Shown piece by piece: positions 1 to 9,948 of a stretch of 64,000 nt of DNA (position 1 is the first letter of the stretch; each line of letters opens with the position of its first letter). Location: contig JAWQEG010000082.1 in the NCBI GenBank assembly GCA_033782935.1, forward strand, positions 1,116,001 through 1,180,000, read 5' to 3'. The stretch is from Petrolisthes cinctipes. Its lineage: Eukaryota; Arthropoda; Malacostraca; Decapoda; Porcellanidae. The position numbers and the translations under genes are program-made. The notes under the pieces were generated by a model. It worked only from the letters and a program-made list of their open reading frames with translations. It searched no databases and was not told the origin of the DNA.

Positions 1-146
1 TGCTAAAAATCGATCTTTTAGGTGCCAAAAAGTCGATATCTCAAATTCAGTCCCAAAACACCCGAAATTCGATATTTTGGGGTCCCAGAAGCAATCTGTA
101 CATGCCTACTCAGTGTTAGAGTATTTTCAAAATACAGGCCCAAAAC
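1..146 (+). repeat. Partial C/A hybrid monomer at window edge
   Basis: The first half is C1 (gccaaaaagtcgatatctc, 29-bp block absent). The second half has A1 variants (ttggggtcccagaagcaatc, tactcagtgttagag, acaggcccaaaac), and it runs straight into B1 at 147. One adenine is missing in cccgaaattcg. It looks like a C-to-A1 recombinant, the same structure as 5304-5451. It accounts for a 324-bp C+B unit without a separate A. Confidence 0.85.
121..135. repeat. 15-bp dyad in A/C tail (example)
   Basis: gtattttcaaaatac is a perfect inverted repeat of 7-bp arms around one central base. It occurs at the end of most A1 and C monomers, about once per monomer through the window. A2 tails (for example 1123-1137, gtattttcaaaattc) carry one arm mismatch. 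Confidence 0.85.
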
Positions 147-296
147 ATGCTGAAAATCGATATTTTAGATGCCCAAAGTCAATATGTGCATGTATCTTCT
201 GTACCCGTTTATATCTCAAATTCAGGCTCAAAACATCCGAAAATTCAATATTTTGGGGTCCCAGAAGCAATCTGTACATGCCTACTCAGTGCTAGA

Positions 297-311
297 ATAT
301 TTTCAAAATAT
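297..311. repeat. 15-bp dyad in B tail with compensated ends (example)
   Basis: atattttcaaaatat is the B counterpart of the A/C dyad. Both outer bases differ from gtattttcaaaatac (g to a and c to t), so the inverted symmetry is retained. Occasional copies break it, such as the gaatatattc variants near 54411, 55588 and 61544. Confidence 0.82.
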
Positions 312-322
312 AGGCTAAAAAC

Positions 323-470
323 ATGCTAAAAATCGATCTTTTAGGTGCCAAAAAGTCGATATCTCAAATTCAGTCCCAAAACACCCGAAAATTCGATATT
401 AAGGGGTCCCAGAAGCGATCTGTACATGCCTACTCCGTGTTAGAGTATTTTCAAAATACATGCTCAAAAC
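323..470 (+). repeat. Monomer C, subtype C1 (148 bp), reference copy
   Basis: C1 opens atgctaaaaatcgatcttt and contains gccaaaaagtcgatatctc, a ggggtcccagaagcgatctg segment and a tail ending tacatgctcaaaac. Compared with A it lacks exactly 29 bp between cgatat and ctcaaattc. The missing block ends in atat, the same letters that precede it, so the gap has a 4-bp direct repeat at its edges. C1 is normally followed by A1. This copy has aagggg in place of the usual taggggt segment. Confidence 0.93.
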
Positions 471-647
471 ATACTGAAAATCGATCTTTTAGGTGCACAA
501 AAGTCGATATTTGCATGCATCTTCAGTACCCGTTTATATCTCAAATTCAGGCTCAAAACACCCGAAAATTCAATATTTTGGGGTCCCAGAAGCAATCTGT
601 ACATGCCTACTCAGTGTTAGAGTATTTTCAAAATACAGGCCCAAAAC
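471..647 (+). repeat. Monomer A, subtype A1 (177 bp), reference copy
   Basis: A1 opens atactgaaaatcgatcttt, carries gtgcacaaaagtcg, cttcagtacccg and caggctcaaaacacccg, then gcaatctgtacatgcctactcag in its second half, and ends in acaggcccaaaac. It is the longest monomer type. It is usually preceded by C1 and followed by B1. It differs from A2 in a consistent set of linked positions rather than scattered ones, which is what defines the subtype. Confidence 0.93.
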
Positions 648-823
648 ATGCTGAAAATCGATATTTTAGATGCCCAAAGTCAATATGTGCATGTATTTTC
701 TGTACCCGTTTATATCTCAAATTCAGGCTCAAAACACCCGAAAATTCAATATTTTGGGGTCCCAGAAGCAATCTGTACATGCCTACACAGTGCTAGAATA
801 TTTTCAAAATATAGGCTAAAAAC
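648..823 (+). repeat. Monomer B, subtype B1 (176 bp), reference copy
   Basis: B1 opens atgctgaaaatcgatatttt followed by agatgcccaaagtc, and ends with a tail containing gtgctagaatattttcaaaa and ataggctaaaaac. I counted 63 G+C in a B monomer of 176 bp (about 36%). B is the most length-stable type, except for the recurrent 10-bp deletion that gives the 166-bp form. The tail with atattttcaaaatat is specific to B and makes A/B hybrids easy to see. Confidence 0.93.
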
Positions 824-971
824 ATGCTAAAAATCGACATTTTAGGTGTCAAAAAATCGATATCTCAAATTCAGTCCCAAAACACCCGAAAATTCGATAT
901 TTAGAGGTCCCAGAAGGTATCTGTACATGCCTACTCCGTGTTAGAGTATTTTCAAAATACAGGCTAAAAAC
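824..971 (+). repeat. Monomer C, subtype C2 (148 bp), reference copy
   Basis: C2 shares the 29-bp absence with C1 but differs by linked variants: cgacattttagg instead of cgatcttttagg, aaaaaatcgatatc instead of aaaaagtcgatatc, tttagaggtcccagaaggtat instead of the C1 tttaggggtcccagaagcgat, and usually a tail ggccaaaaac instead of tgctcaaaac. It is normally followed by A2. Confidence 0.92.
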
Positions 972-1148
972 ATACTGAAAATCGATCTTTTAGGTGCCCA
1001 AAAGTCGATATGTGCATGCATCTTCTGTACCCGTTTATATCTCAAATTCTGGCCCTAAACACCCGAAAATTCGATATTTTGGGGTCCCAGATGCGATCTG
1101 TACATGCCTACTCCGTGTTAGAGTATTTTCAAAATTCAGGCCCAAAAC
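972..1148 (+). repeat. Monomer A, subtype A2 (177 bp), reference copy
   Basis: A2 differs from A1 at linked positions: gtgcccaaaagtcg, cttctgtacccg, ctggccctaaacacccg, gcgatctgtacatgcctactc followed by cg, and a tail aattcaggcccaaaac. It is usually preceded by C2 and followed by B2. The linked differences show that A1 and A2 are separate lineages that recombine only now and then. Confidence 0.92.
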
Positions 1149-1324
1149 ATGCTGAAAATCGATATTTTTGGTGCCCAAAGTCAATATGTGCATGTATCTT
1201 CTGTACCCGTTTATATCTCAAATTCAGGCTCAAAACACCCGAAAATTCAATATTTTGGGGTCCCAGAAGCAATCTGTACATGCCTACACAGTGCTAGAAT
1301 ATTTTCAAAATATAGGATAAAAAC
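1149..1324 (+). repeat. Monomer B, subtype B2 (176 bp), reference copy
   Basis: B2 is distinguished from B1 mainly by cgatatttttggtgccc in place of cgatattttagatgccc near its start. It usually follows A2. Its second half is nearly identical to B1, and the position that reads tactcag or tacacag varies independently. Confidence 0.9.
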
Positions 1325-1648
1325 ATGCTAAAAATCGACATTTTAGGTTCCAAAAAATCGATATCTCAAATTCAGTCCCAAAACACCCGAAAATTCGATA
1401 TTTAGAGGTCCCAGAAGGCATCTGTTCATGCCTACTCCGTGATAGAGTATTTTCAAAATTCAGGCCCAAAACATGCTGAAAATCGATATTTTAGATGCCC
1501 AAAGTCAATATGTGCATGTATCTTCTGTACCCGTTTATATCTCAAATTCAGGCTCAAAACACCCGAAAATTCAATATTTTGGGGTCCCAGAAGCAATCTG
1601 TACATGCCTACACAGTGCTAGAATATTTTCAAAATATAGGCTAAAAAC
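1325..1648 (+). repeat. 324-bp dimeric unit (C/A hybrid + B)
   Basis: A C2 monomer (1325-1472) whose tail is A2-like (aattcaggcccaaaac) is followed directly by B1 (1473-1648). No A monomer is present. The hybrid tail fits an exchange between a C and an A monomer in the same register, which would delete one 177-bp unit. Private variants are tctgttcatg and cgtgatagag near 1421-1446; the latter also occurs near 2762 and 9738. Confidence 0.88.
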
Positions 1649-3652
1649 ATGCTAAAAATCGATCTTTTAGGTGCCAAAAAGTCGATATCTCAAATTCAGT
1701 CCCAAAACACCCGAAAATTCGATATTAAGGGGTCCCAGAAGCGATCTGTACATGCCTACTCCGTGTTAGAGTATTTTCAAAATACATGCTCAAAACATAC
1801 TGAAAATCGATCTTTTAGGTGCACAAAAGTCGATATTTGCATGCATCTTCAGTACCCGTTTATATCTGAAATTCAGGCTCAAAACACCCGAAAATTCAAT
1901 ATTTTGGGGTCCCAGAAGCAATCTGTACATGCCTACTCAGTGTTAGAGTATTTTCAAAATACAGGCCCAAAACATGCTGAAAATCGATATTTTAGATGCC
2001 CAAAGTCAATATGTGCATGTATTTTCTGTACCCGTTTATATCTCAAATTCAGGCTCAAAACACCCGAAAATTCAATATTTTGGGGTCCCAGAAGCAATCT
2101 GTACATGCCTACACAGTGCTAGAATATTTTCAAAATATAGGCTAAAAACATGCTAAAAATCGACATTTTAGGTGTCAAAAAATCGATATCTCAAATTCAG
2201 TCCCAAAACACCCGAAAATTCGATATTTAGAGGTCCCAGAAGGTATCTGTACATGCCTACTCCGTGTTAGAGTATTTTCAAAATACAGGCCAAAAACATA
2301 CTGAAAATCGATCTTTTAGGTGCCCAAAAGTCGATATGTGTATGCATCTTCGGTACCCGTTTATATCTCAAATTCAGGCTCAAAACACCCGAAAATTCAA
2401 TATTTTGGGGTCCCAGAAGCAATCTGTACATGCCTACTCAGTGTTAGAGTATTTTCAAAATACAGGCCCAAAACATGCTGAAAATCGATATTTTAGATGC
2501 CCAAAGTCAATATGTGCATGTATCTTCTGTACCCGTTTATATCTCAAATTCAGGTTCAAAAAACCCGAAAATTCAATATTTTGGAGTCCCAGAAGCAATC
2601 TGTACATGCCTACACAGTGCTAGAATATTTTCAAAATATAGGCTAAAAACATGCTAAAAATCGACCTTTTAGGTGCCAAAAAATCGATATATCAAATTCA
2701 GTCCCAAAACACCCGAAAATTCGATATTTAGAGGTCCCAGAAGGTATCTGTTCATGCCTACTCCGTGATAGAGTATTTTCAAAATACAGGCCAAAAACAT
2801 ACTGAAAATCGATCTTTTAGGTGCCCAAAAGACGATATGTGCATGCATCTTCTGTACCCGTTTATATCTCAAATTCTGGCCCTAAACACCCGAAAATTCG
2901 ATATTATGGGGTCCCAGAAGCGATCTGTACATGCCTACTCCGTGTTAGAGTATTTTCAAAATTCAGGCCCAAAACATGCTGAAAATCGATATTTTTGGTG
3001 CCCAAAGTCAATATGTGCATGTATCTTCTGTACCCGTTTATATCTCAAATTCAGGCTCAAAACACCCGAAAATTCAATATTTTGGGGTCCCAGAAGCAAT
3101 CTGTACATGCCTACTCAGTGCTAGAATATTTTCAAAATATAGGATAAAAACATGCTAAAAATCGATCTTTTAGGTGCCAAAAAGTCGATATCTCAAATTC
3201 AGTCCCAAAACACCCGAAAATTCGATATTTAGGGGTCCCAGAAGCGATCTGTACATGCCTACTCCGTGTTAGAGTATTTTCAAAATACATGCTCAAAACA
3301 TACTGAAAATCGATCTTTTAGGTGCACAAAAGTCGATATGTGTATGCATCTTCAGTACCCGTTTATATCTCAAATTCAGGCTCAAAACACCCGAAAATTC
3401 AATATTTTGGGGTCCCAGAAGCAATCTGTACATGCCTACTCAGTGTTAGAGTATTTTCAAAATACAGGCCCAAAACATGCTGAAAATCGATATTTTAGAT
3501 GCCCAAAGTCAATATGTGCATGTATCTTCTGTACCCGTTTATATCTCAAATTCAGGCTCAAAACACCCGAAAATTCAATATTTTGGGGTCCCAGAAGCAA
3601 TCTGTACATGCCTACACAGTGCTAGAATATTTTCAAAATATAGGCTAAAAAC
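1649..3652 (+). repeat. Four consecutive 501-bp trimers
   Basis: C monomers start at 1649, 2150, 2651 and 3152, each followed by A and B. The trimer 1649-2149 is almost identical to 323-823 (for example, both have aaggggtcccag and tttgcatgcatc), at an offset of 1,326 bp (501+501+324), so part of this block is a copy of 323-1648. The A at 2298 mixes A2 and A1 variants. The A at 2800-2975 is A2 and its B is B2. Confidence 0.88.
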
Positions 3653-5303
3653 ATGCTAAAAATCGACATTTTAGGTGCCAAAAAATCGATATCTCAAATT
3701 CAGTCCCAAAACACCCGAAAATTCGATATTTAGAGGTCCCAGAAGGTATCTGTACATGCCTACTCCGTGTTAGAGTATTTTCAAAATTCAGGCCCAAAAC
3801 ATGCTGAAAATCGATATTTTTGGTGCCCAAAGTCAATATGTGCATGTATCTTCTGTACCCGTTTATATCTCAAATTCAGGCTCAAAACACCCGAAAATTC
3901 AATATTTTGGGGTCCCAGAAGCAATCTGTACATGCCTACTCAGTGCTAGAATATTTTCAAAATATAGGCTAAAAACATGCTAAAAATCGATCTTTTAGGT
4001 GCCAAAAAGTCGATATCTCAAATTCAGTCCCAAAACACCCGAAAATTCGATATTTAGGGGTCCCAGAAGCGATCTGTACATGCCTACTCCGTGTTAGAGT
4101 ATTTTCAAAATACATGCTCAAAACATACTGAAAATCGATCTTTTAGGTGCACAAAAGTCGATATGTGCATGCATCTTCCGTACCCGTTTATATCTCAAAT
4201 TCAGGCTCAAAACACCCGAAAATTCAATATTTTGGGGTCCCAGAAGCAATCTGTACATGCCTACACAGTGCTAGAATATTTTCAAAATATAGGCTAAAAA
4301 CATGCTAAAAATCGACATTTTATGTGGCAAAAAATCGATATCTCAAATTCAGTCCCAAAACACCCGAAAATTCGATATTTAGGGGTCCCAGAAGCGATCT
4401 GTACATGCCTACTCCGTGTTAGAGTATTTTCAAAATACATGCTTAAAACATACTGAAAATCGATCTTTTAGGTGCACAAAAGTCGATATGTGCATGCATC
4501 TTCTGTACCCGTTTATATCTAAAATTCTGGCCCTAAACACCCGAAAATTCGATATTTTGGGGTTCCAGAAGCGATCTGTACATGCCTACTCCGTGTTAGA
4601 GTATTTTCAAAATTCAGGCCCAAAACATGCTGAAAATCGATATTTTTGGTGCCCAAAGTCAATATGTGCATGTATCTTCTGTACCCGTTTATATCTCAAA
4701 TTCAGGCTCAAAACACCCGAAAATTCAATATTTTGGGGTCCCAGAAGCAATCTGTACATGCCTACTCAGTGCTAGAATATTTTCAAAATATAGGCTAAAA
4801 ACATGCTAAAAATCGATCCTTTAGGTGCCAAAAAGTCGATATCTCAAATTTAGTCCCAAAACACCCGAAAATTCGATATTTAGGGGTCCCAGAAGCGATC
4901 TGTACATGCCTACTCCGTGTTAGAGTATTTTCAAAATACATGCTCAAAACATACTGAAAATCGATCTTTTAGGTGCACAAAAGTCGATATGTGCATGCAT
5001 CTTCAGTACCCGTTTATATCTCAAATTCAGGCCCAAAACACCCGAAAATTCAATATTTTGGGGTCCCAGAAACAATCTGTACATGCCTACTCAGTGTTAG
5101 AGTATTTTCAAAATACAGGCCCAAAACATGCTGAAAATCGATATTTTAGATGCCCAAAGTCAATATGTGCATGTATCTTCTGTACCCGTTTATATCTCAA
5201 ATTCAGGCTCAAAACACCCGAAAATTCAATATTTTGGGGTCCCAGAAGCAATCTGTACATGCCTACACAGTGCTAGAATATTTTCAAAATATAGGCTAAA
5301 AAC
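3653..5303 (+). repeat. Mixed units: 324-bp dimer, A/B hybrid and trimers
   Basis: 3653-3976 is C2 with an A2-like tail followed by B2 (324 bp). 3977-4124 is C1. 4125-4301 starts as A1 but ends with the B tail (gtgctagaatattttc, ataggctaaaaac), so it is an A/B hybrid of 177 bp. 4302-4449 is another C, followed by A2 (4450) and B2 (4627). The next trimer ends in B1 at 5128-5303. The 826-bp spacing of B starts 3801 to 4627 equals 176+148+177+148+177. Confidence 0.86.
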
Positions 5304-5803
5304 ATGCTAAAAATCGATCTTTTAGGTGCCAAAAAGTCGATATCTCAAATTCAGTCCCAAAACACCCGAAAATTCGATATGTTGGGGTCCCAGAAGCAAT
5401 CTGTACATGCCTACTCAGTGTTAGAGTATTTTCAAAATACAGGCCCAAAACATGCTGAAAATCGATATTTTAGATGCCCAAAGTCAATATGTGCATGTAT
5501 CTTCTGTACCCGTTTATATCTCAAATTCAGGCTCAAAACATCCGAAAATTCAATATTTTGGGGTCCCAGAAGCAATCTGTACATGCCTACTCAGTGCTAG
5601 AATATTTTCAAAATATAGGCTAAAAACATGCTGAAAATCGATATTTTTGGTGCCCAAAGTCAATATGTGCATGTATCTTCTGTACCCGTTTATATCTCAA
5701 ATTCAGGCTCAAAACACCCGAAAATTCAATATTTTGGGGTCCCAGAAGCAATCTGTACATGCCTACTCAGTGCTAGAATATTTTCAAAATATAGGCTAAA
5801 AAC
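5304..5803 (+). repeat. C/A hybrid followed by tandem B-B pair
   Basis: 5304-5451 is a C1-to-A1 hybrid leading into B1 (5452-5627). That is followed immediately by B2 (5628-5803), with neither C nor A between them. Adjacent B monomers are rare in the window; 54396-54747 is another case. The pair is 148+176+176 = 500 bp long, close to a trimer, so it hides in a simple periodicity scan. Confidence 0.87.
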
Positions 5804-8800
5804 ATGCTAAAAATCGATCCTTTAGGTGCCAAAAAGTCGATATCTCAAATTCAGCCCCAAAACACCCGAAAATTCGATATTTAGGGGTCCCAGAAGCGAT
5901 CTGTACATGTTTACTCCGTGTTAGAATATTTTCAAAATACATGCTCAAAACATACTGAAAATCGATCTTTTAGGTGCACAAAAGTCGATATGTGTATGCA
6001 TCTTCTGTACCCGTTTATATCTCAAATTCAGGCTCAAAACACCCAAAATTCAATATTTTGGGGTCCCAGAAGCAATCTGTACATGCCTACTCAGTGTTAG
6101 AGTATTTTCAAAATACAGGCCCAAAACATGCTGAAAATCGATATTTTAGATGCCCAAAGTCAATATGTGCATGTATCTTCTGTACCCGTTTATATCTCAA
6201 ATTCAGGCTCAAAACACCAGAAAATTCAATATTTTGGGGTCCCAGAAGCAATCTGTACATGCCTACACAGTGCTAGAATATTTTCAAAATATAGGCTAAA
6301 AACATGCTAAAAATCGACATTTTAGGTGCCAAAAAATCGATATCTCAAATTCAGTCCCAAAACACCCGAAAATTCGATATTTAGAGGTCCCAGAAGGTAT
6401 CTGTACATGCCTACTCCGTGTTAGAGTATTTTCAAAATACAGGCCAAAAACATACTGAAAATCGATCTTTTAGGTGCCCAAAAGTCGATATGTGCATGCA
6501 TCTTCTGTACCCGTTTATATCTTAAATTCTGGCCCTAAACACCCGAAAATTCGATATTTTGGGGTCCCAGAAGCGATCTGTACATGCCTACTCCGTGTTA
6601 GAGTATTTTCAAAATTCAGGCCCAAAACATGCTGAAAATCGATATTTTTGGTGCCCAAAGTCAATATGTGCATGTATATTCTGTACCCGTTTATATCTCA
6701 AATTCAGGCTCAAAACACCCGAAAATTCAATATTTTGGGGTCCCAGAAGCAATCTGTACAGTGCTAGAATATTTTCAAAATATAGGCTAAAAACATGCTA
6801 AAAATCGATCTTTTAGGTGCCAAAAAGTCGATATCTCAAATTCAGTCCCAAAACACCCGAAAATTCGATATTTAGGGGTCCCAGAAGCGATCTGTACATG
6901 CCTACTCCGTGTTAGAGTATTTTCAAAATACATGCTCAAAACATACTGAAAATCGATCTTTTAGGTGCACAAAAGTCGATATGTGCATGCATCTTCAGTA
7001 CCCGTTTATATCTCAAATTCAGGCTCAAAACTCCCGAAAATTCAATATTTTGGTGTCCCAGAAGCAATCTGTACATGCCTACTCAGTGTTAGAGTATTTT
7101 CAAAATACAGGCCCAAAACATGCTGAAAATCGATATTTTAGATGCCCAAAGTCAATATGTGCATGTATCTTCTGTACCCGTTTATATCTCAAATTCAGGC
7201 TCAAAACACCCGAAAATTCAATATTTTGGGGTCCCAGAAGCAATCTGTATATGCCTACACAGTGCTAGAATATTTTCAAAATATAGGCTAAAAACATGCT
7301 AAAAATCGACATTTTAGGTGCCAAAAAATCGATATCTCAAATTCAGTCCCAAAACACCCGAAAATTCGATATTTAGAGGTCCCAGAAGGTATCTGTACAT
7401 GCCTACTCCGTGTTAGAGTATTTTTAAAATACAGGCCAAAAGCATACTGAAAATCGATCTTTTAGGTGCCCAAAAGTCGATATGTGCATGCATCTTCTGT
7501 ACCCGTTTATATCTCAAATTCTGGCCCTAAACACCCAAAAATTCAATATTTTGGGGTCCCAGAAGCGATCTGTACATGCCTACTCCGTGTTAGAGTATTT
7601 TCAAAATTCAGGCCCAAAACATGCTGAAAATCGATATTTTTGGTGCCCAAAGTCAATATGTGCATGTATCTTCTGTACCCGTTTATATCTCAAATTCAGG
7701 CTCAAAACACCCGAAAATTCAATATTTTGGGGTCCCAGAAGCAATCTGTACATGCCTAGTCAGTGCTAGAATATTTTCAAAATATAGGCTAAAAACATGC
7801 TAAAAATCGATCTTTTAGGTGCCAAAAAGTCGATATCTCAAATTCAGTCCCAAAACACCCGAAAATTCGATATTTAGGGGTCCCAGAAGCGATCTGTACA
7901 TGCCTACTCCGTGTTAGAGTATTTTCAAAATACATGCTTAAAACATACTGAAAATCGATCTTTTAGGTGCACAAAAGTCGATATGTGCATGCATCTTCTG
8001 TACCCGTTTATATCTCAAATTCTGACCCTAAACACCCGAAAATTCAATATTTTGGGGTCCCAGAAGCGATCTGTACATGACTACTCCGTGTTAGAGTATT
8101 TTCAAAATTCAGGCCCAAAACATGCTGAAAATCGATATTTTTGGTGCCCAAAGTCAATATGTGCATGTATCTTCTGTACCCGTTTATATCTCAAATTCAG
8201 GCTCAAAACACCCGAAAATTCAATATTTTGGGGTCCCAGAAGCAATCTGTACATGCCTACTCAGTGCTAGAATATTTTCAAAATATAGGCTAAAAACATG
8301 CTAAAAATCGATCCTTTAGGTGCCAAAAAGTCGATATCTCAAATTCAGTCCCAAAACACCCGAAAATTCGATATTTAGGGGTCCCAGAAGCGATCTGTAC
8401 ATGCCTACTCCGTGTTAGAGTTTTTTCAAAATACATGCTCAAAACATAATGAAAATCGATCTTTTAGGTGCACAAAAGTCGATATGTGCATGCATCTTCA
8501 GTACCCGTTTATATCTCAAATTCAGGCCCAAAACACCCGAAAATTCAATATTTTGGGGTCCCAGAAGCAATCTGTACATGCCTACTCAGTGTTAAAGTAT
8601 TTTCAAAATTCAGGCCCAAAACATGCTGAAAATCGACATTTTTGGTGCCCAAAGTCAATATGTGCATGTATCTTCTGTACCCGTTTATATCTCAAATTCA
8701 GGCTCAAAACACCCGAAAATTCAATATTTTGGGGTCCCAGAAGCAATCTGTACATGCCTACTCAGTGCTAGAATATTTTCAAAATATAGGCTAAAAACAT

Positions 8801-9299
8801 GCTAAAAATCGATCCTTTAGGTGCCAAAAAGTCGATATCTCAAATTCAGTCCCAAAACACCCGAAAATTCGATATTTAGGGGTCCCAGAAGCGATCTGTA
8901 CATGCCTACTCCGTGTTAGAGTTTTTTCAAAATACATGCTCAAAACATGCTGAAAATCGATCTTTTAGGTGCACAAAAGTCGATATGTGCATGCATCTTC
9001 AGTACCCGTTTATATCTCAAATTCAGGCCCAAAACACCCGAAAATTCAATATTTTGGGGTCCCAGAAGCAATCTGTACATGCCTACTCAGTGTTAGAGTA
9101 TTTTCAAAATACAGGCCCAAAACATGCTGAAAATCGATATTTTAGATGCCCAAAGTCAATATGTGCATGTATCTTCTGTACCCGTTTATATCTCAAATTC
9201 AGGCTCAAAACATCCGAAAATTCAATATTTTGGGGTCCCAGAAGCAATCTGTACATGCCTACTCAGTGCTAGAATATTTTCAAAATATAGGCTAAAAAC
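5804..9299 (+). repeat. Seven trimers with small indels
   Basis: C starts lie at 5804, 6304, 6795, 7296, 7797, 8298 and 8799. The first unit is 500 bp (one base lost in cacccaaaattc near 6044). The second is 491 bp because its B lacks ten bases (ctgtacagtgctag near 6757), the only such deletion in the forward block. The others are 501 bp. The trimers at 8298 and 8799 share a private change, gagttttttcaaaatac near 8418 and 8919, showing that they are sister copies. Confidence 0.87.
6743..6762 (+). repeat. 10-bp deletion in B (166-bp form), forward example
   Basis: The normal B sequence between ctgtac and agtgctag is atgcctacac or atgcctactc. Here those ten bases are missing, giving ctgtacagtgctag. 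The deleted block ends in ac or tc and is preceded by ac, so a 2-bp repeat could have mediated slippage in a B of the acac form. It is the only example in the forward block. Confidence 0.88.
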
Positions 9300-9948
9300 A
9301 TGCTAAACATCGATCTTTTAGGTGCCAAAAAGTCGATATCTCAAATTCAGTCCCAAAACACCCGAAAATTCGATATTTAGAGGTCCCAGAAGGTATCTGT
9401 ACATGCCTACTCCGTGTTAGAGTATTTTCAAAATACAGGCCAAAAACATACTGAAAATCGATCTTTTAGGTGCCCAAAAGTCGATATGTGCATGCATCTT
9501 CTGTACCCGTTTATATCTCAAATTCTGGCCCTAAACACCCAAAAATTCGATATTTTGGGGTCCCAGAAGCGATCTGTACATGCCTACTCAGTGCTAGAAT
9601 ATTTTCAAAATATAGGCTAAAAACATGCTAAAAATCGACATTTTGGGTGTCAAAAAATCGATATCTCAAATTCAGTCCCAAAACACCCGAAAATTCGATA
9701 TTTAGAGGTCCCAGAAGGTATCTGTTCATGCCTACTCCGTGATAGAGTATTTTCAAAATTCAGGCCCAAAACATGCTGAAAATCGATATTTTTGGTGCCC
9801 AAAGTCAATATGTGCATGTATCTTCTGTACCCATTTATATCTCAAATTCAGGCTCAAAACACCCGAAAATTCAATATTTTGGGGTCCCAGAAGCAATCTG
9901 TACATGCCTACTCAGTGCTAGAATATTTTCAAAATATAGGCTAAAAAC
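9300..9948 (+). repeat. 649-bp C - A/B hybrid - C - B2 unit
   Basis: C (9300-9447), an A2 start joined to a B tail (9448-9624), C2 (9625-9772) and B2 (9773-9948). It equals 148+177+148+176. The hybrid has lost the junction between A and B, which is expected from an in-register crossover between unlike monomers. The C2 here reads ggtgtcaaaaaatcg, shared with 824 and 2150. Confidence 0.84.

Larger units (their letters stand above)
323..1324 (+). repeat. 1,002-bp hexameric HOR (C1-A1-B1-C2-A2-B2)
   Basis: The six reference monomers occur in order with lengths 148+177+176+148+177+176 = 1,002 bp, which is two 501-bp trimers of different subtype. Alternation of the two trimer types is the prevalent second-level organisation. 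For example, B1 and B2 alternate at 10775, 11276, 11777, 12278 and 12779, and there is 1,002-bp periodicity among subtype patterns at 24.7, 25.7 and 26.7 kb. The alternation is often broken by 324-bp dimers or hybrid monomers. Confidence 0.88.

Noticed and set aside
471..647. Promoter or regulatory site in the AT-rich tatat and tattttg segments
   Set aside because: These are repeat-consensus bases with no gene nearby; nothing distinguishes them as regulatory.
648..823. Assignment to a named satellite family or species
   Set aside because: I do not recognise the sequence. Monomer size alone fits many plants and animals, so any name would be a guess; a search of satellite databases and assemblies with one B monomer would decide.
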